Shown piece after piece: positions 17,473 to 26,552 of a stretch of DNA of 64,000 bases. The notes under the pieces were generated by a model. That model saw only the letters and a program-made list of their open reading frames with translations, was not told where the DNA came from and ran no database searches. Location of the stretch: positions 1 through 64,000 of the forward strand of contig JACJJM010000017.1 in the NCBI GenBank assembly GCA_016900015.1, given 5' to 3'. Position 1 is the first letter of the stretch, and each line of letters begins with the position of its first letter. The stretch comes from Phocaeicola coprophilus. GTDB taxonomy: Bacteria; Bacteroidota; Bacteroidia; Bacteroidales; Bacteroidaceae. The translations under genes were made by a program, and so were the position numbers.

Positions 17473-18333
17473 ATGAGACAACTAAAGATTAACAAAAGTA
17501 TCACGAATCGTGAGACAGCTTCTCTGGAAGCCTATCTGCGCGAGATTGGCCGCGAGGAGTTGATTTCTGTTGATGAAGAGGTAGAACTTGCACAACGTAT
17601 CCGTAAAGGTGACGAAGCCGCTCTGAACAAACTGGTGAGAGCCAACCTGCGTTTCGTTGTTTCTGTAGCAAAACAGTATCAGAATCAAGGATTAAGTCTG
17701 GCAGACTTGATCGATGAAGGTAACATTGGCTTAGTGAAAGCAGCACAGAAATTCGACGAGACCCGCGGATTCAAATTCATCAGTTACGCAGTGTGGTGGA
17801 TTCGCCAGTCCATCCTGCAAGCACTTGCCGAACAATCTCGTATCGTACGTCTGCCATTGAATCAAGTTGGTTCCATCAACCGCATCAACAAAGCATTGGC
17901 CAAGTTTGAACAAGAAAATGAACGCCGTGCTTCAGCAGGAGAAATCGCCGACGAACTGGGTATCGAAGAAGACAAAATCTCGGACGCACTGCGCGTGTCG
18001 GGACGTCATGTCTCTGTGGACGCCTCGTTTGTGGAAGGTGAAGACAACTGTTTGTTGGACGTATTGGTCAACGACGACTCTCCCATGGCAGACCACTCGC
18101 TCGTCAGCGAATCATTGTCAGAAGAAATTGACAGAACTCTGTCCACCCTTACTCCACGTGAGAAGGAAATCATTCAGACATTCTTCGGCATCAACCATCG
18201 CGAAATGAGCCTGGAAGAGATTGGCGACAAATTCGGATTGACACGCGAACGTGTACGTCAAATCAAAGAAAAAGCGATTCGTAAATTGCGTACTAGTCCA
18301 CAAAGCAAGCTGCTGAAAGCTTATTTAGGATAA
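17473..18333 (+). CDS. rpoD: Primary sigma factor RpoD, short Bacteroidota type
   Basis: A 286-residue vegetative sigma factor. It starts at [26 protein letters not shown] and therefore lacks region 1.1, as known for Bacteroidota primary sigmas. Region 1.2 is followed by region 2 ([34 protein letters not shown], then [16 protein letters not shown]), region 3, and region 4 with the helix-turn-helix [27 protein letters not shown]. This factor reads the -33 TTTG / -7 TAnnTTTG promoters seen across the window. The start at 17473 is chosen because upstream codons overlap its own -7 box. A terminator follows immediately. Confidence 0.96.
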   Translation: MRQLKINKSITNRETASLEAYLREIGREELISVDEEVELAQRIRKGDEAALNKLVRANLRFVVSVAKQYQNQGLSLADLIDEGNIGLVKAAQKFDETRGFKFISYAVWWIRQSILQALAEQSRIVRLPLNQVGSINRINKALAKFEQENERRASAGEIADELGIEEDKISDALRVSGRHVSVDASFVEGEDNCLLDVLVNDDSPMADHSLVSESLSEEIDRTLSTLTPREKEIIQTFFGINHREMSLEEIGDKFGLTRERVRQIKEKAIRKLRTSPQSKLLKAYLG

Positions 18334-18358
18334 AAAAGACTTATCAAACAAAAAGTAT

Positions 18359-18391
18359 GGGGCGTTCGATTACAAATTCGGACGCCCTTTT
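18359..18391 (+). terminator. rpoD terminator
   Basis: GGGCGT and TTCGA pair with TTCGG and ACGCCC around an A-rich loop and are followed by TTTT. It lies 26 bp after the rpoD stop, and the next gene starts 29 bp later. Confidence 0.8.
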
Positions 18392-18419
18392 AAGTATCAC
18401 ACATCATTCTTTTCACACT

Positions 18420-19763
18420 ATGCAAGGAACTCGTGACCTCACCACAGGCCCTATACTACATCAGCTCTTCAAACTGGCCGGCCCCATCATGGCCACTTCA
18501 TTCGTACAAATGGCCTACAGCCTCACCGACATGGCATGGGTGGGCCGACTGGGAAGCGAAGCCGTGGCCGCCATCGGCGCCGTGGGCATACTGACATGGA
18601 TGTCGAGTTCTCTCTCACTGCTGAACAAAGTGGGAACGGAAGTAAGCGTGGCACAGGCTATCGGACAAAAGGACGAGACTGCCGCAAGGGCATTCGCCTC
18701 ACACAACATCACCATCGCAAGCATCATCGCCCTGAGCTGGTGTACGTTGCTGTTCATTTTCGCCCGTCCTGTCATCTCCCTGTTCAGCCTGGAAGCTGAA
18801 ATCTCCGCGACCGCTGTGAGCTACCTGCGACTGGTGTTGAGCGGGCTGCCATTCTACATCGTGTCTGCCACCTTCACCGGACTGTTCAATGCTTCGGGGC
18901 GCAGTCAAACCCCGTTTGCTATCAATGCCGTCGGACTGGTGCTCAACATCGTGCTCGACCCTCTGTTCATCTTTGTCATCGGATGGGGTACTGACGGTGC
19001 AGCCATCGCCACAGCCCTCAGCCAGCTATCTGTCTTCCTCCTGTTCATCTACCGCCTCAAAGTGAAACAGACACTCTTCCCCCACCTGTCCCTATTCACC
19101 CGGCTCAAACGCCGGTACACATCCCGTATCCTGCATCTGGGCACTCCGGCAGCCTTGCTCAACTTGGCTTTTGCCTTCATCAACATGTATATGTGCAAGA
19201 TTGCAGCCTCGACCGGAGGACACATCGGACTCATGACACTCACGGCCGGAGGACAGATAGAAGCCATCACCTGGAACACGGCACAGGGATTTTCCACTGC
19301 GCTGAGCAGCTTCGTGGCGCAAAACTATGCAGCCGGAAAAGTATACCGCGTGCTGAAGGCCTATCGCACGACATTGTGGCTCACGGGGTGCATCGGCTTC
19401 GTATGCACATTTCTATTCGTATTTCTGGGTAAGGAGATTTTTGCCGTCTTTGTGCCTGAAGAAGCAGCCTACATGGCAGGCAGCGTGTTTATGCGCATTG
19501 ACGGTTATTCACAAGTGTTCATGATGCTGGAAATCACCATGGAAGGCATGTTCTACGGCACCGGCCGAAGCGTACAGCCGGCGGTCATCAGCATCGGAGG
19601 CAACGTGCTCCGCATTCCCTTGTCCGTCTATCTGGTTTCCATCGGGCTGGGAGTGTCAGGCATCTGGTGGGCTATCAGCCTGTCGAGCATACTCAAAGGC
19701 GCATGTGCCCTCCTCTGGTTCCACCACATGAAGAAGCGGATATTCAGCGTCAATACTTTGTAA
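18420..19763 (+). CDS. MATE family efflux transporter
   Basis: A 447-residue inner-membrane protein of the multidrug and toxic compound extrusion family, with about 12 hydrophobic helices in two halves. Seen: GPILHQLFKLAGPIMATSFVQMAYSLTDMAWVGRLGSEAVAAIG, the classic MATE N-terminal helices, and the second-half counterpart beginning at HLGTPAALLNLAFAF. It probably exports cationic drugs or metabolites by Na+ or H+ antiport. The start at 18420 is preferred because the upstream codons lie in the rpoD terminator. Its 3' end overlaps the convergent MFS gene by 14 bp. Confidence 0.92.
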   Translation: MQGTRDLTTGPILHQLFKLAGPIMATSFVQMAYSLTDMAWVGRLGSEAVAAIGAVGILTWMSSSLSLLNKVGTEVSVAQAIGQKDETAARAFASHNITIASIIALSWCTLLFIFARPVISLFSLEAEISATAVSYLRLVLSGLPFYIVSATFTGLFNASGRSQTPFAINAVGLVLNIVLDPLFIFVIGWGTDGAAIATALSQLSVFLLFIYRLKVKQTLFPHLSLFTRLKRRYTSRILHLGTPAALLNLAFAFINMYMCKIAASTGGHIGLMTLTAGGQIEAITWNTAQGFSTALSSFVAQNYAAGKVYRVLKAYRTTLWLTGCIGFVCTFLFVFLGKEIFAVFVPEEAAYMAGSVFMRIDGYSQVFMMLEITMEGMFYGTGRSVQPAVISIGGNVLRIPLSVYLVSIGLGVSGIWWAISLSSILKGACALLWFHHMKKRIFSVNTL

Positions 19764-20919
19764 ACACAGTCAAGGTAAGGGAAAGCAAGGAAAGAAAGAC
19801 GCCCACGCAGACCACCCCGCTCCATTCCCCGAGCGACCAGGCTGCTCCTGCCAAAAGAGTGCCCAGCGAACCTCCGACGAAATAAGTCGTCATGAAGATG
19901 GTGTTCACACGATTGGCCGCACCGGGCGACACATCAAACATGCTCGTCTGATTGCTCAACTGGATGCACTGCATGCCGATGTCTATCAGAATAATGCCGG
20001 CTATCAGACCTGCATAAGAGTCTTGTGCCCAAAAAAGCGATGACCATGCAGCCAGCATCAATGCACAACCGAGGTAATTGAAACGTTTCACCCCAAAACG
20101 CTTCACGTAGCGTCCGATGAAGGACGCAGACAAAGCTCCACACACGCCGCAGAGTCCCAACAAGCCCACGACATCGCTGCCCGCACAGTAGGGCTCCTGT
20201 GCCATGCGGAATGCCAGGCAGGCCCACAAAGACAGGAAAGAGCCGAACCCAAGCCCCGCACGCCCGGCATACACACGAAGCTGGGGAAACTCCCGGACCA
20301 AAGAAAACATGGATTTCATCAACGCGGCATACCGCCCACGAAACGTGGGAGCTATGTCAGGAAGCACGCGCATCGTGACGACTGCGCCGCAAACCATCAG
20401 CACTGCGGCTATGCCATACATCGCCCGCCACCCCCACAAATCGCCGACAAGGCCGCTCACTACGCGTGAAGCCAGTATGCCGGTCAGTAGCCCGGAAAGC
20501 ACGATGCCCACGTTGCGCCCCTTCGTCTGCGGAGTGGAAAACTGGGCTGCAATGGGAATGAAGATTTGCGGGACGACGGAACATACGCCCGTCACCAATG
20601 AAGCTGCCAGCATGACACGGAAATCGGAAGCCAACGAAATGGTCAACAGCGACATCACCAGCAAAACAAAGTTCACTTCGATGATGCGTTTGCGGCGGAA
20701 CATGTCTCCCAACGGGATGATGAAAAACAGTCCCAAGGCATATCCCGCCTGGGAAAACATGGCCACCATGTTGGCCTGAAAATCCGTGATGCCGAAGTCA
20801 GCCCTCATCATGCCGAGCAACGGCTGATTATAATATAAGTTAGCCACCGTCACGCCTGCCATCACGGCCAGCGTCCAAAGAAGCCCTGCGGGCAATCCTC
20901 CATTCTCCTTCAATGTCAT
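19750..20919 (-). CDS. MFS transporter (YnfM-like)
   Basis: A 389-residue major facilitator with about 12 transmembrane helices. Seen: VTVANLYYNQPLLGMMRADFGI in helix 1, then the inter-helix 2/3 signature GDMFRRKRII, and the central loop near MKSMFSLVREFPQLR. The NLYYNQPLL motif is typical of the family of putative exporters found beside drug-resistance regulators. The start at 20919 (MTLKENGG) is used because upstream codons cross a -7 box TATCTTTG at 20943-20950. The 3' end overlaps the MATE gene by 14 bp. Substrate unknown. Confidence 0.88.
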   Translation of the reverse strand: MTLKENGGLPAGLLWTLAVMAGVTVANLYYNQPLLGMMRADFGITDFQANMVAMFSQAGYALGLFFIIPLGDMFRRKRIIEVNFVLLVMSLLTISLASDFRVMLAASLVTGVCSVVPQIFIPIAAQFSTPQTKGRNVGIVLSGLLTGILASRVVSGLVGDLWGWRAMYGIAAVLMVCGAVVTMRVLPDIAPTFRGRYAALMKSMFSLVREFPQLRVYAGRAGLGFGSFLSLWACLAFRMAQEPYCAGSDVVGLLGLCGVCGALSASFIGRYVKRFGVKRFNYLGCALMLAAWSSLFWAQDSYAGLIAGIILIDIGMQCIQLSNQTSMFDVSPGAANRVNTIFMTTYFVGGSLGTLLAGAAWSLGEWSGVVCVGVFLSLLSLTLTVFTKY

Positions 20920-21126
20920 GTCTGTTTGTTTAAATCCGGGCGCAAAGATACGAGAAAAAGGAGAGACACGGACCGCCGCCCGCCGCAAATGTATACAAGG
21001 CAGCAGGATGACATGCCGGGAAGAGGATGGCATTTGTCACAATATTTCACCGCCCGCCAGACAACTGCCCATCCATCGCCCACTCCGGTCCGGATGCCTC
21101 TCTGACGGCCTCCAGGCATGGACAGA

Positions 21127-21190
21127 GAATCATTCCTTACCATTCCTGGAATCGTTCCGTACCATTCCCGGAATCATTCCGTACCATTCT
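21127..21190. repeat. 22-bp periodic array, words GAATCATTCC and TACCATTCC
   Basis: GAATC(A/G)TTCC starts at 21127, 21149 and 21171, and TACCATTC(C/T) starts at 21138, 21160 and 21182. Both have a 22-bp period, interleaved at 11 bp. GGAATCATTCC is a hyphenated palindrome. A fourth, decayed unit may start at 21193. The array lies in the 456-bp spacer between the start of the MFS gene and the end of the phosphoglucomutase gene, which otherwise holds only the MFS promoter and a terminator. Confidence 0.8.
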
Positions 21191-21312
21191 ATGAAGAGTA
21201 AGGTATGGTTTTATACCTAATTCCTGACACTTCATACATGCCTCGCCGAGCATGTCCATAATGTCTGCCATATTTACCACAAAAGGCAAGGGCGTATATC
21301 GCCAAGGGACAC

Positions 21313-21344
21313 AAAAAAAGGCACGCCCGAAGGCGTACCCTTTT
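21313..21344 (-). terminator. Terminator after the phosphoglucomutase gene
   Basis: GGcACGCC-cgaa-GGCGTaCC hairpin flanked by a run of seven A on one side and TTTT on the other. It lies 32 bp past the stop codon on the minus strand and could work in both directions. Confidence 0.75.
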
Positions 21345-21375
21345 ATGTCAGTAGGCAGTTCTGCCGCCGGATGGC

Positions 21376-23121
21376 TTAGATTCCAAGCGACTTCTTCACG
21401 CCCTCGATTTTCTCGATGGCTGAAGCATTGGCTGAAGAATAGCAACCTGTGCAACGCATCGTGCCCTTGGCTTCAATGTAGAACTTAATCTTGGGCTCCG
21501 TGCCGGAAGGACGTACGGAGACCTTCGTGCCGTCCTCGCAGAAATACTGGATGACGTTCGAGGGTTCGGGCATGTCGATGTCGCTGACATTGCCGGCATT
21601 GTCAGTCTGCTTCATCACCTTGTAGTCCTTGGTCAGGACGATGGGCGAACCGCCCAATTCTTTCGGAGGATTGGCCCGGAAGTTCTCCATCATGGCCTTG
21701 ATTTCATCAGCCCCGCTCTTTCCCGGTTTGACCACGTTCACCGTCACTTCGCGTGAGAATCCGTATTGCACGTAGATTTCCATCAGCACGTCGTAGAGCG
21801 TCTTGCCGTTGTCCTTGGCCCATGCACAGATTTCAGCCAAAAGGGAGCAGGCGGACACTGCATCCTTGTCGCGCACGAAGTCCTCGGCCAGGAAGCCATA
21901 GCTCTCTTCGCCACCGCCGATGTATTGCATTTTGCCTTCAAGCAAACGGATTTGGCGTGCAATCCACTTGAATCCTGTGTAGCAATCGAACATCGTGATG
22001 TGGTTCTTGTCGGCTATCGACTTGATAAGCTCTGTGGTCACGATGGTCTTCACGACGAACTCATTGCCCTTCATCTTGCCCATGCGGATGCGGTTCTCAA
22101 TGATGTAATAGAGGAAGAGGAGGCAAGTCTGGTTACCATTGATGAGCACCCATTCGCCTTTGTTGTCCTTGCAAGCCATGCCCACACGGTCGGCATCCGG
22201 GTCAGAAGCCATCACGATGTCCGCATCGAGCTTCTTGGCTAATTCGATAGCCATCGTCAATGCCTCGGCATTCTCCGGATTGGGAGAAACCACCGTGGGG
22301 AAATTTCCATCCTTCACCATCTGCTCGGGCACACAGTGCACGTTCTCGAAGCCCCACATCTGCAAAGAGCGCGGGATGAGCATCATGCCGGTGCCATGAA
22401 GCGGAGTGTAGACAATGCAAAGGTCTTTCTGACGGCGGATGACATCCGGGTCAATGGAAATGCCCTTCACTTTCTCCAGATAAATATCATCTATATCCTT
22501 GCCGATGGTGACAATCAGGTCTTTGTTTCCTTCAAACTTAATGTCAGCGGCAGATGCAATCTTGTTCACCTCGTCGATAATGCCTTTATCATGCGGCGCC
22601 AACACTTGCGCACCATCATCCCAATAAGCCTTGTAGCCGTTATATTCCTTCGGATTGTGGGAAGCAGTCAGGATAATGCCGCTCTGGCAACCCAGATGAC
22701 GGATGGCAAATGACATTTCCGGCGTCGGACGCATATCGTCAAACAGATAGACCTTTATGCCATTGGCCGAAAAGATATTGGCTGAGATTTCTGCAAAAAG
22801 ACGGCTGTTGTTACGGCAGTCATGGCCTACGACCACAGCAATCTCCTTGCGGTCTTTAAAACATTTGTTCAGATAGTTGGAAAGGCCTTGCGTGGCAGCG
22901 CCGACGGTATAGATGTTCATGCGGTTGGAACCAACTCCCATGATGCCGCGAAGTCCGCCTGTGCCGAACTCCAAGTCCTTATAGAAGGCTTCTATCAACT
23001 CTGTTTTATCGGGATTATCCAACATTCTTCTCACTTCTGCCTGAGTCTCGGCATCATAGGCCGGAGTAAGCCATTTCTGGGCTTTGGCAGTCACTTCTTG
23101 AATCAAAGCTTCATTTTCCAT
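21376..23121 (-). CDS. Phosphoglucomutase / phosphomannomutase
   Basis: A 581-residue alpha-D-phosphohexomutase of the PGM2-like size class, interconverting glucose 1- and 6-phosphate, and possibly mannose or pentose phosphates. Seen: FGTGGLRGIMGVGSNRMN at the N-terminus; the active-site serine loop LTASHNPKEYNGYKAYW; the metal loop DPDADRVG; the sugar-binding GGGEESYGFL; and the phosphate-binding RPSGTEPKIKFYIE near the C-terminus. All four functional loops are intact. A -7 box TACATTTG lies at 23165-23172 on the minus strand, inside the loop of the preceding gene's terminator-like hairpin. Confidence 0.92.
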   Translation of the reverse strand: MENEALIQEVTAKAQKWLTPAYDAETQAEVRRMLDNPDKTELIEAFYKDLEFGTGGLRGIMGVGSNRMNIYTVGAATQGLSNYLNKCFKDRKEIAVVVGHDCRNNSRLFAEISANIFSANGIKVYLFDDMRPTPEMSFAIRHLGCQSGIILTASHNPKEYNGYKAYWDDGAQVLAPHDKGIIDEVNKIASAADIKFEGNKDLIVTIGKDIDDIYLEKVKGISIDPDVIRRQKDLCIVYTPLHGTGMMLIPRSLQMWGFENVHCVPEQMVKDGNFPTVVSPNPENAEALTMAIELAKKLDADIVMASDPDADRVGMACKDNKGEWVLINGNQTCLLFLYYIIENRIRMGKMKGNEFVVKTIVTTELIKSIADKNHITMFDCYTGFKWIARQIRLLEGKMQYIGGGEESYGFLAEDFVRDKDAVSACSLLAEICAWAKDNGKTLYDVLMEIYVQYGFSREVTVNVVKPGKSGADEIKAMMENFRANPPKELGGSPIVLTKDYKVMKQTDNAGNVSDIDMPEPSNVIQYFCEDGTKVSVRPSGTEPKIKFYIEAKGTMRCTGCYSSANASAIEKIEGVKKSLGI

Positions 23122-23156
23122 AGTAACTATATTATTAATTAAGTGTGTAAACTAAA

Positions 23157-23188
23157 TAAGCGTCCAAATGTATAAATTTAGACGCTTA
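23157..23188 (-). terminator. Hairpin between C69 peptidase and phosphoglucomutase genes
   Basis: TAAGCGTC (23157-23164) and GACGCTTA (23181-23188) form an 8-bp stem downstream of the C69 gene. The loop contains TACATTTG, a match to the -7 box for the phosphoglucomutase gene, so one element may end one transcript and start the next. Confidence 0.5.
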
Positions 23189-23213
23189 TAACCTACAAAT
23201 GAGGATAACTTTT

Positions 23214-24857
23214 TTATTTCTCCGGCACTTTATAACGTTCTCCGGTTTCCTGGATGACACGACGATTATAATCTTCCGGATAGCCCGGGCGTTCGGGTGC
23301 AGCTCCTATGCCGTCTTCTGTACGTTCGAATTGGCCTCCGCTCACCTTCTTCACCACCATGTCATTGTATCTTACAACAAGAAACTCGCCCAGCTTACGC
23401 CATTCCTGATGCATCTTCCCGGCTGATGCCACAGTATAATCCGTCAAGTATTTTACAGCATCTGCAGGATTCTGTTCGTAGAGAGCCACAGCCTTTTCCT
23501 CCACGTCCTTTTGAGCATCAAAGAAACCCTGTTCCAAACGTCCCTGGACAGCACGAAGGTCACCTATCATCAGATTGTAACGCGGATATATCATGTTCGA
23601 CACCCAGTTGCACACCCAGAAGGAATTATCCCACGAGAATGTCACTCCATCAGCTCCCTTTCCGGCTGCAAAACAGTCGGGTATACGGTTTGTACAACAG
23701 TACACAGGCACGTAAGCGATCATATTGGCATCGTCCAGACCAAACCACAAGATACCTCCCACAGCATTCGGCAAGTTGGAACGCATCTGTGCTACAAAAG
23801 TAAAAGCAGACTGCTGAGTCGAAATAGGACGTTCGTTGAAATATTCCTTGCCGTCAACCTTAAACGTCAAAGGCGAAGGACGGTAAGGACTGTTGAACGG
23901 GCCTGCTCCCAAGTCTGCCGTAATGTCCAGCGCTGTGCCTTCATAGTGATCGCGCATGTCATTTTGAATATCTTGCAAGGAAAGCTTTCTATCAGGTTTA
24001 ATGTAAAGAGGCATCGGCTCTTTGGTCTCGCCTGTTATATAAGACAGGTATTTCTCCATCTCCGGATTATGCTTCCGATAGAAACTCCACACACGGGCTT
24101 CACATGCACGCAGCGCGCTGAAGTCTGCCGGAGCATAAGCAGCAGAAAAACTGAAATCCTTATTTTTCCCATCGAAGTATCCCTTCTCACGGGCAAAAGA
24201 AATGACATCGGGTGAATACAGGCAATTCTCTTTATCATCCAACGGGAATTGGTGGATGCGGCTGTGATTGGCATGAGCTGCAATGCAATCGTCAGGAATA
24301 CGTACAGCCACCCATACGGCACCTTTCACACCAGGGCCTTTGCCTATCATCTCCATAATCCAAACTTCATTGGGGTCGGCGATGGTGAAGCTCTCACCCG
24401 AACTGTAATAACCATATTCCTTCACCAAGTCTGTCATCACTTTGATGGCCTCACGGGCTGTGCGGCTACGCTGCAAACCCAGATATATCAGACTGCCATA
24501 GTCTATCAATCCTGTCGGGTCTACCAGTTCGGGACGTCCGCCAAACGTCGTTTCTGCGATAGTCACTTGATACTCATTGATGTTGCCGATGACATTATAA
24601 GTCTGTGCGGCTTGAGGTATCTGCCCCAGGAACTTGTTTGTGTCCCAGTCACGAATATCCACCATCTCTCCCGGCGCATGTTTACCTGCCGGATAGTGAC
24701 ACAGATGACCGAACATGCCATACGAATCGGCCGAATAAGTGACCAACACCGAACCGTCGGTCGAAGCAGCCTTGCCCACGATAAGGTTCGTGCAGGCAAG
24801 CGTTTTCATCGCGGTGGCCAGCACGAATGCTGCAACCATCCAAATTTTCTTTCTCAT
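23214..24857 (-). CDS. C69 family dipeptidase, secreted
   Basis: A 547-residue peptidase of the PepD/C69 family (Ntn hydrolases). The signal peptide MRKKIWMVAAFVLATAMKTLA is followed directly by CTNLIVGKAASTDGS. The Cys after the signal sequence is the catalytic N-terminal nucleophile once the leader is removed. FTIADPNEVWIMEMIGKG and CIAAHANHSRIHQFP are further family blocks. It probably cuts dipeptides in the periplasm. It is divergent from ald and shares a symmetrical promoter region (25012-25048) with it, which suggests coordinated amino-acid use. Confidence 0.9.
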   Translation of the reverse strand: MRKKIWMVAAFVLATAMKTLACTNLIVGKAASTDGSVLVTYSADSYGMFGHLCHYPAGKHAPGEMVDIRDWDTNKFLGQIPQAAQTYNVIGNINEYQVTIAETTFGGRPELVDPTGLIDYGSLIYLGLQRSRTAREAIKVMTDLVKEYGYYSSGESFTIADPNEVWIMEMIGKGPGVKGAVWVAVRIPDDCIAAHANHSRIHQFPLDDKENCLYSPDVISFAREKGYFDGKNKDFSFSAAYAPADFSALRACEARVWSFYRKHNPEMEKYLSYITGETKEPMPLYIKPDRKLSLQDIQNDMRDHYEGTALDITADLGAGPFNSPYRPSPLTFKVDGKEYFNERPISTQQSAFTFVAQMRSNLPNAVGGILWFGLDDANMIAYVPVYCCTNRIPDCFAAGKGADGVTFSWDNSFWVCNWVSNMIYPRYNLMIGDLRAVQGRLEQGFFDAQKDVEEKAVALYEQNPADAVKYLTDYTVASAGKMHQEWRKLGEFLVVRYNDMVVKKVSGGQFERTEDGIGAAPERPGYPEDYNRRVIQETGERYKVPEK

Positions 24858-25011
24858 ACTTTATTATGTTATTTAATCATTATATTCCTTAACATCGGAG
24901 CTCAGCTCTCATGCCGTGACATTCTAACAAAATTTCATCCTGGTTGCGCCTCATGCGGCAAGAATGCCCTGACAATATGTTTAACAACATGATTTGTTAT
25001 AATTTGCCCCG

Positions 25012-25048
25012 CAAACTTACGAAAATTAATCGGGATTTCGTAAGTTTG
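25012..25048. promoter_or_regulatory. Symmetrical divergent promoter / operator of C69 gene and ald
   Basis: A perfect 12-bp inverted repeat, AAACTTACGAAA (25013-25024) and TTTCGTAAGTTT (25036-25047), with an 11-bp spacer. Each arm contains a -7 box TAAGTTTG pointing outwards: minus strand 25012-25019, plus strand 25041-25048. Each promoter's -33 region falls in the other's -7 arm, so the two promoters overlap and a dimeric regulator could cover both. The ald ATG is 28 bp downstream. Confidence 0.6.
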
Positions 25049-25076
25049 AGCATACAAACCTTATAAATGTAACATT

Positions 25077-26177
25077 ATGATAGTTGGTATTCCTAAAGAA
25101 ATTAAAAACAATGAGAATCGCGTGTCCATGACTCCCGCAGGAGTCCGCGAACTGGTCAAAAGAGGCCACCGTGTCTACGTACAACATACGGCTGGCGAAA
25201 ACAGTGGTTTCCCGGATGCTGAATACGAACGTGCGGGAGCACAAATCTTACCGACAATCGAAGACGTATATGCTATCGCAGAAATGATCGTAAAGGTCAA
25301 AGAGCCCATCGAGCCTGAATACAAGCTCGTCCGTCCGGGGCAACTGCTATTCACTTATTTCCACTTTGCAAGCGACCGTGAACTCACCGAGGCTATGTTG
25401 CGAAGCGGAGCTACTTGCTTGGCTTATGAAACAGTGGAAGACACACATGGCACACTGCCACTGCTCATCCCGATGAGCGAAGTGGCCGGACGCATGTCCG
25501 TGCAGGAAGGTGCCCGTTTCCTGGAGAAACCGCAAGGTGGCAAAGGCATCCTGCTGGGAGGTGTACCGGGAGTGAAACCGGCTAAAGTACTCGTACTGGG
25601 CGGAGGTGTCGTCGGCACGCAAGCCGCATTGATGGCTGCCGGACTGGGCGCAGACGTGACCATCCTCGACATATCCCTTCCACGCTTACGCCAACTGAGC
25701 GAATTTATGCCTAAGAACGTGAAGACTATGTATTCCTCAGCCTACAATATCGAACAGGAATTGCCGACTACCGACCTTGTCATCGGTGCTGTGCTTATCC
25801 CCGGGGCAAAAACTCCGCACCTCGTTACCCGTGATATGCTGGCTCTGATGAAACGGGGCTCGGTGTTAGTCGACGTAGCTATCGACCAAGGCGGATGTTT
25901 CGAAACCTCACACCCGACGACACACGCTGAGCCTGTGTACGAAGTAGATGGCATCGTACACTACTGCGTGGCCAACATTCCCGGCGCTGTGCCTTTCACT
26001 TCGACACTCGCACTGACCAACGCCACCCTGCCCTACACGCTGCGATTGGCTGACAAAGGCTGGCAGCAGGCCTGTGCCGAAGACCCGGGACTGAAACTCG
26101 GACTCAACGTCGTCGACGGTCATGTGACCTTCCCCGGCGTAGCTGAAGCTTTCGGCATGGAACTGCACAACGTGTGA
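25077..26177 (+). CDS. ald: Alanine dehydrogenase
   Basis: A 366-residue NAD-dependent enzyme that reversibly deaminates L-alanine to pyruvate and ammonia. Seen: [31 protein letters not shown] with the substrate-contacting Arg and Lys; [10 protein letters not shown]; the Rossmann motif [28 protein letters not shown]; and [23 protein letters not shown]. Length and order fit the family throughout. It is single-gene, transcribed from the symmetrical promoter shared with the C69 dipeptidase; a long palindromic element follows it. Confidence 0.95.
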   Translation: MIVGIPKEIKNNENRVSMTPAGVRELVKRGHRVYVQHTAGENSGFPDAEYERAGAQILPTIEDVYAIAEMIVKVKEPIEPEYKLVRPGQLLFTYFHFASDRELTEAMLRSGATCLAYETVEDTHGTLPLLIPMSEVAGRMSVQEGARFLEKPQGGKGILLGGVPGVKPAKVLVLGGGVVGTQAALMAAGLGADVTILDISLPRLRQLSEFMPKNVKTMYSSAYNIEQELPTTDLVIGAVLIPGAKTPHLVTRDMLALMKRGSVLVDVAIDQGGCFETSHPTTHAEPVYEVDGIVHYCVANIPGAVPFTSTLALTNATLPYTLRLADKGWQQACAEDPGLKLGLNVVDGHVTFPGVAEAFGMELHNV

Positions 26178-26190
26178 AAACTAAAGAGTG

Positions 26191-26274
26191 CCCCACCCAA
26201 CCTCCCCTGAGAGTAGGCTTTCTCTTGTAGTTGATACAGGAAAAAGCCTCCCCTTCGGGGAAGGTTGGGTGGGG
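26191..26274. repeat. Long nested palindrome (REP/MITE-like) after ald
   Basis: The ends CCCCACCCAACCT (26191-26203) and GGTTGGGTGGGG (26263-26274) are inverted copies. Inside are CCCC-ttc-GGGG and AGGCTTT/AAAGCCT, so the whole 84 bp can form a branched hairpin. GGGG-AAGG-TTGGGTGGGG palindromes of this kind recur in Bacteroides intergenic DNA as I recall. It may double as the terminator for the convergent ald and M23 genes. Confidence 0.65.
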
Positions 26275-26303
26275 TCTTCTTTTGTCCCAAAAGACGGCAT
26301 AAA

Positions 26304-26369
26304 GGGTAGCCGAGGACGGAAAGGAGGGTAGCCGAGAGCGGAAAGGAAGGCGTGGTCGGGCCGAAAGGA
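26304..26369. repeat. 22-bp array, shared word GGAAAGGA (site A, 3 units)
   Basis: Three consecutive 22-bp units start at 26304, 26326 and 26348. The first two are GGGTAGCCGAG followed by GACGGAAAGGA or AGCGGAAAGGA. The third begins AGGCGTGGTCGGGC and ends CGAAAGGA. Equivalent units occur at 35029, 49983 and 61531. It lies between ald and the M23 gene; the other 180 bp of this spacer, up to 26552, show nothing further. Confidence 0.85.
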
Positions 26370-26552
26370 AGCCCAGCACAGCCCTGAATCCAAACCTGTC
26401 AAACAGAAGACAAAGGTCGCTCTTATACAGAAAAGGATGAAAGAAGGAAAAGTCATGCCGATGACGGTACGGCGCCCCATACATCGGACATGACAAAGAC
26501 GTGAACAGGAAGTGATATGCTTCCGGAGTCACGGATATAAAAAGAAAGTGTA

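Noticed and set aside
24858-25011. A riboswitch upstream of the C69 peptidase or ald
   Set aside because: The leaders are short and the only symmetry is the promoter inverted repeat, which fits an operator better.
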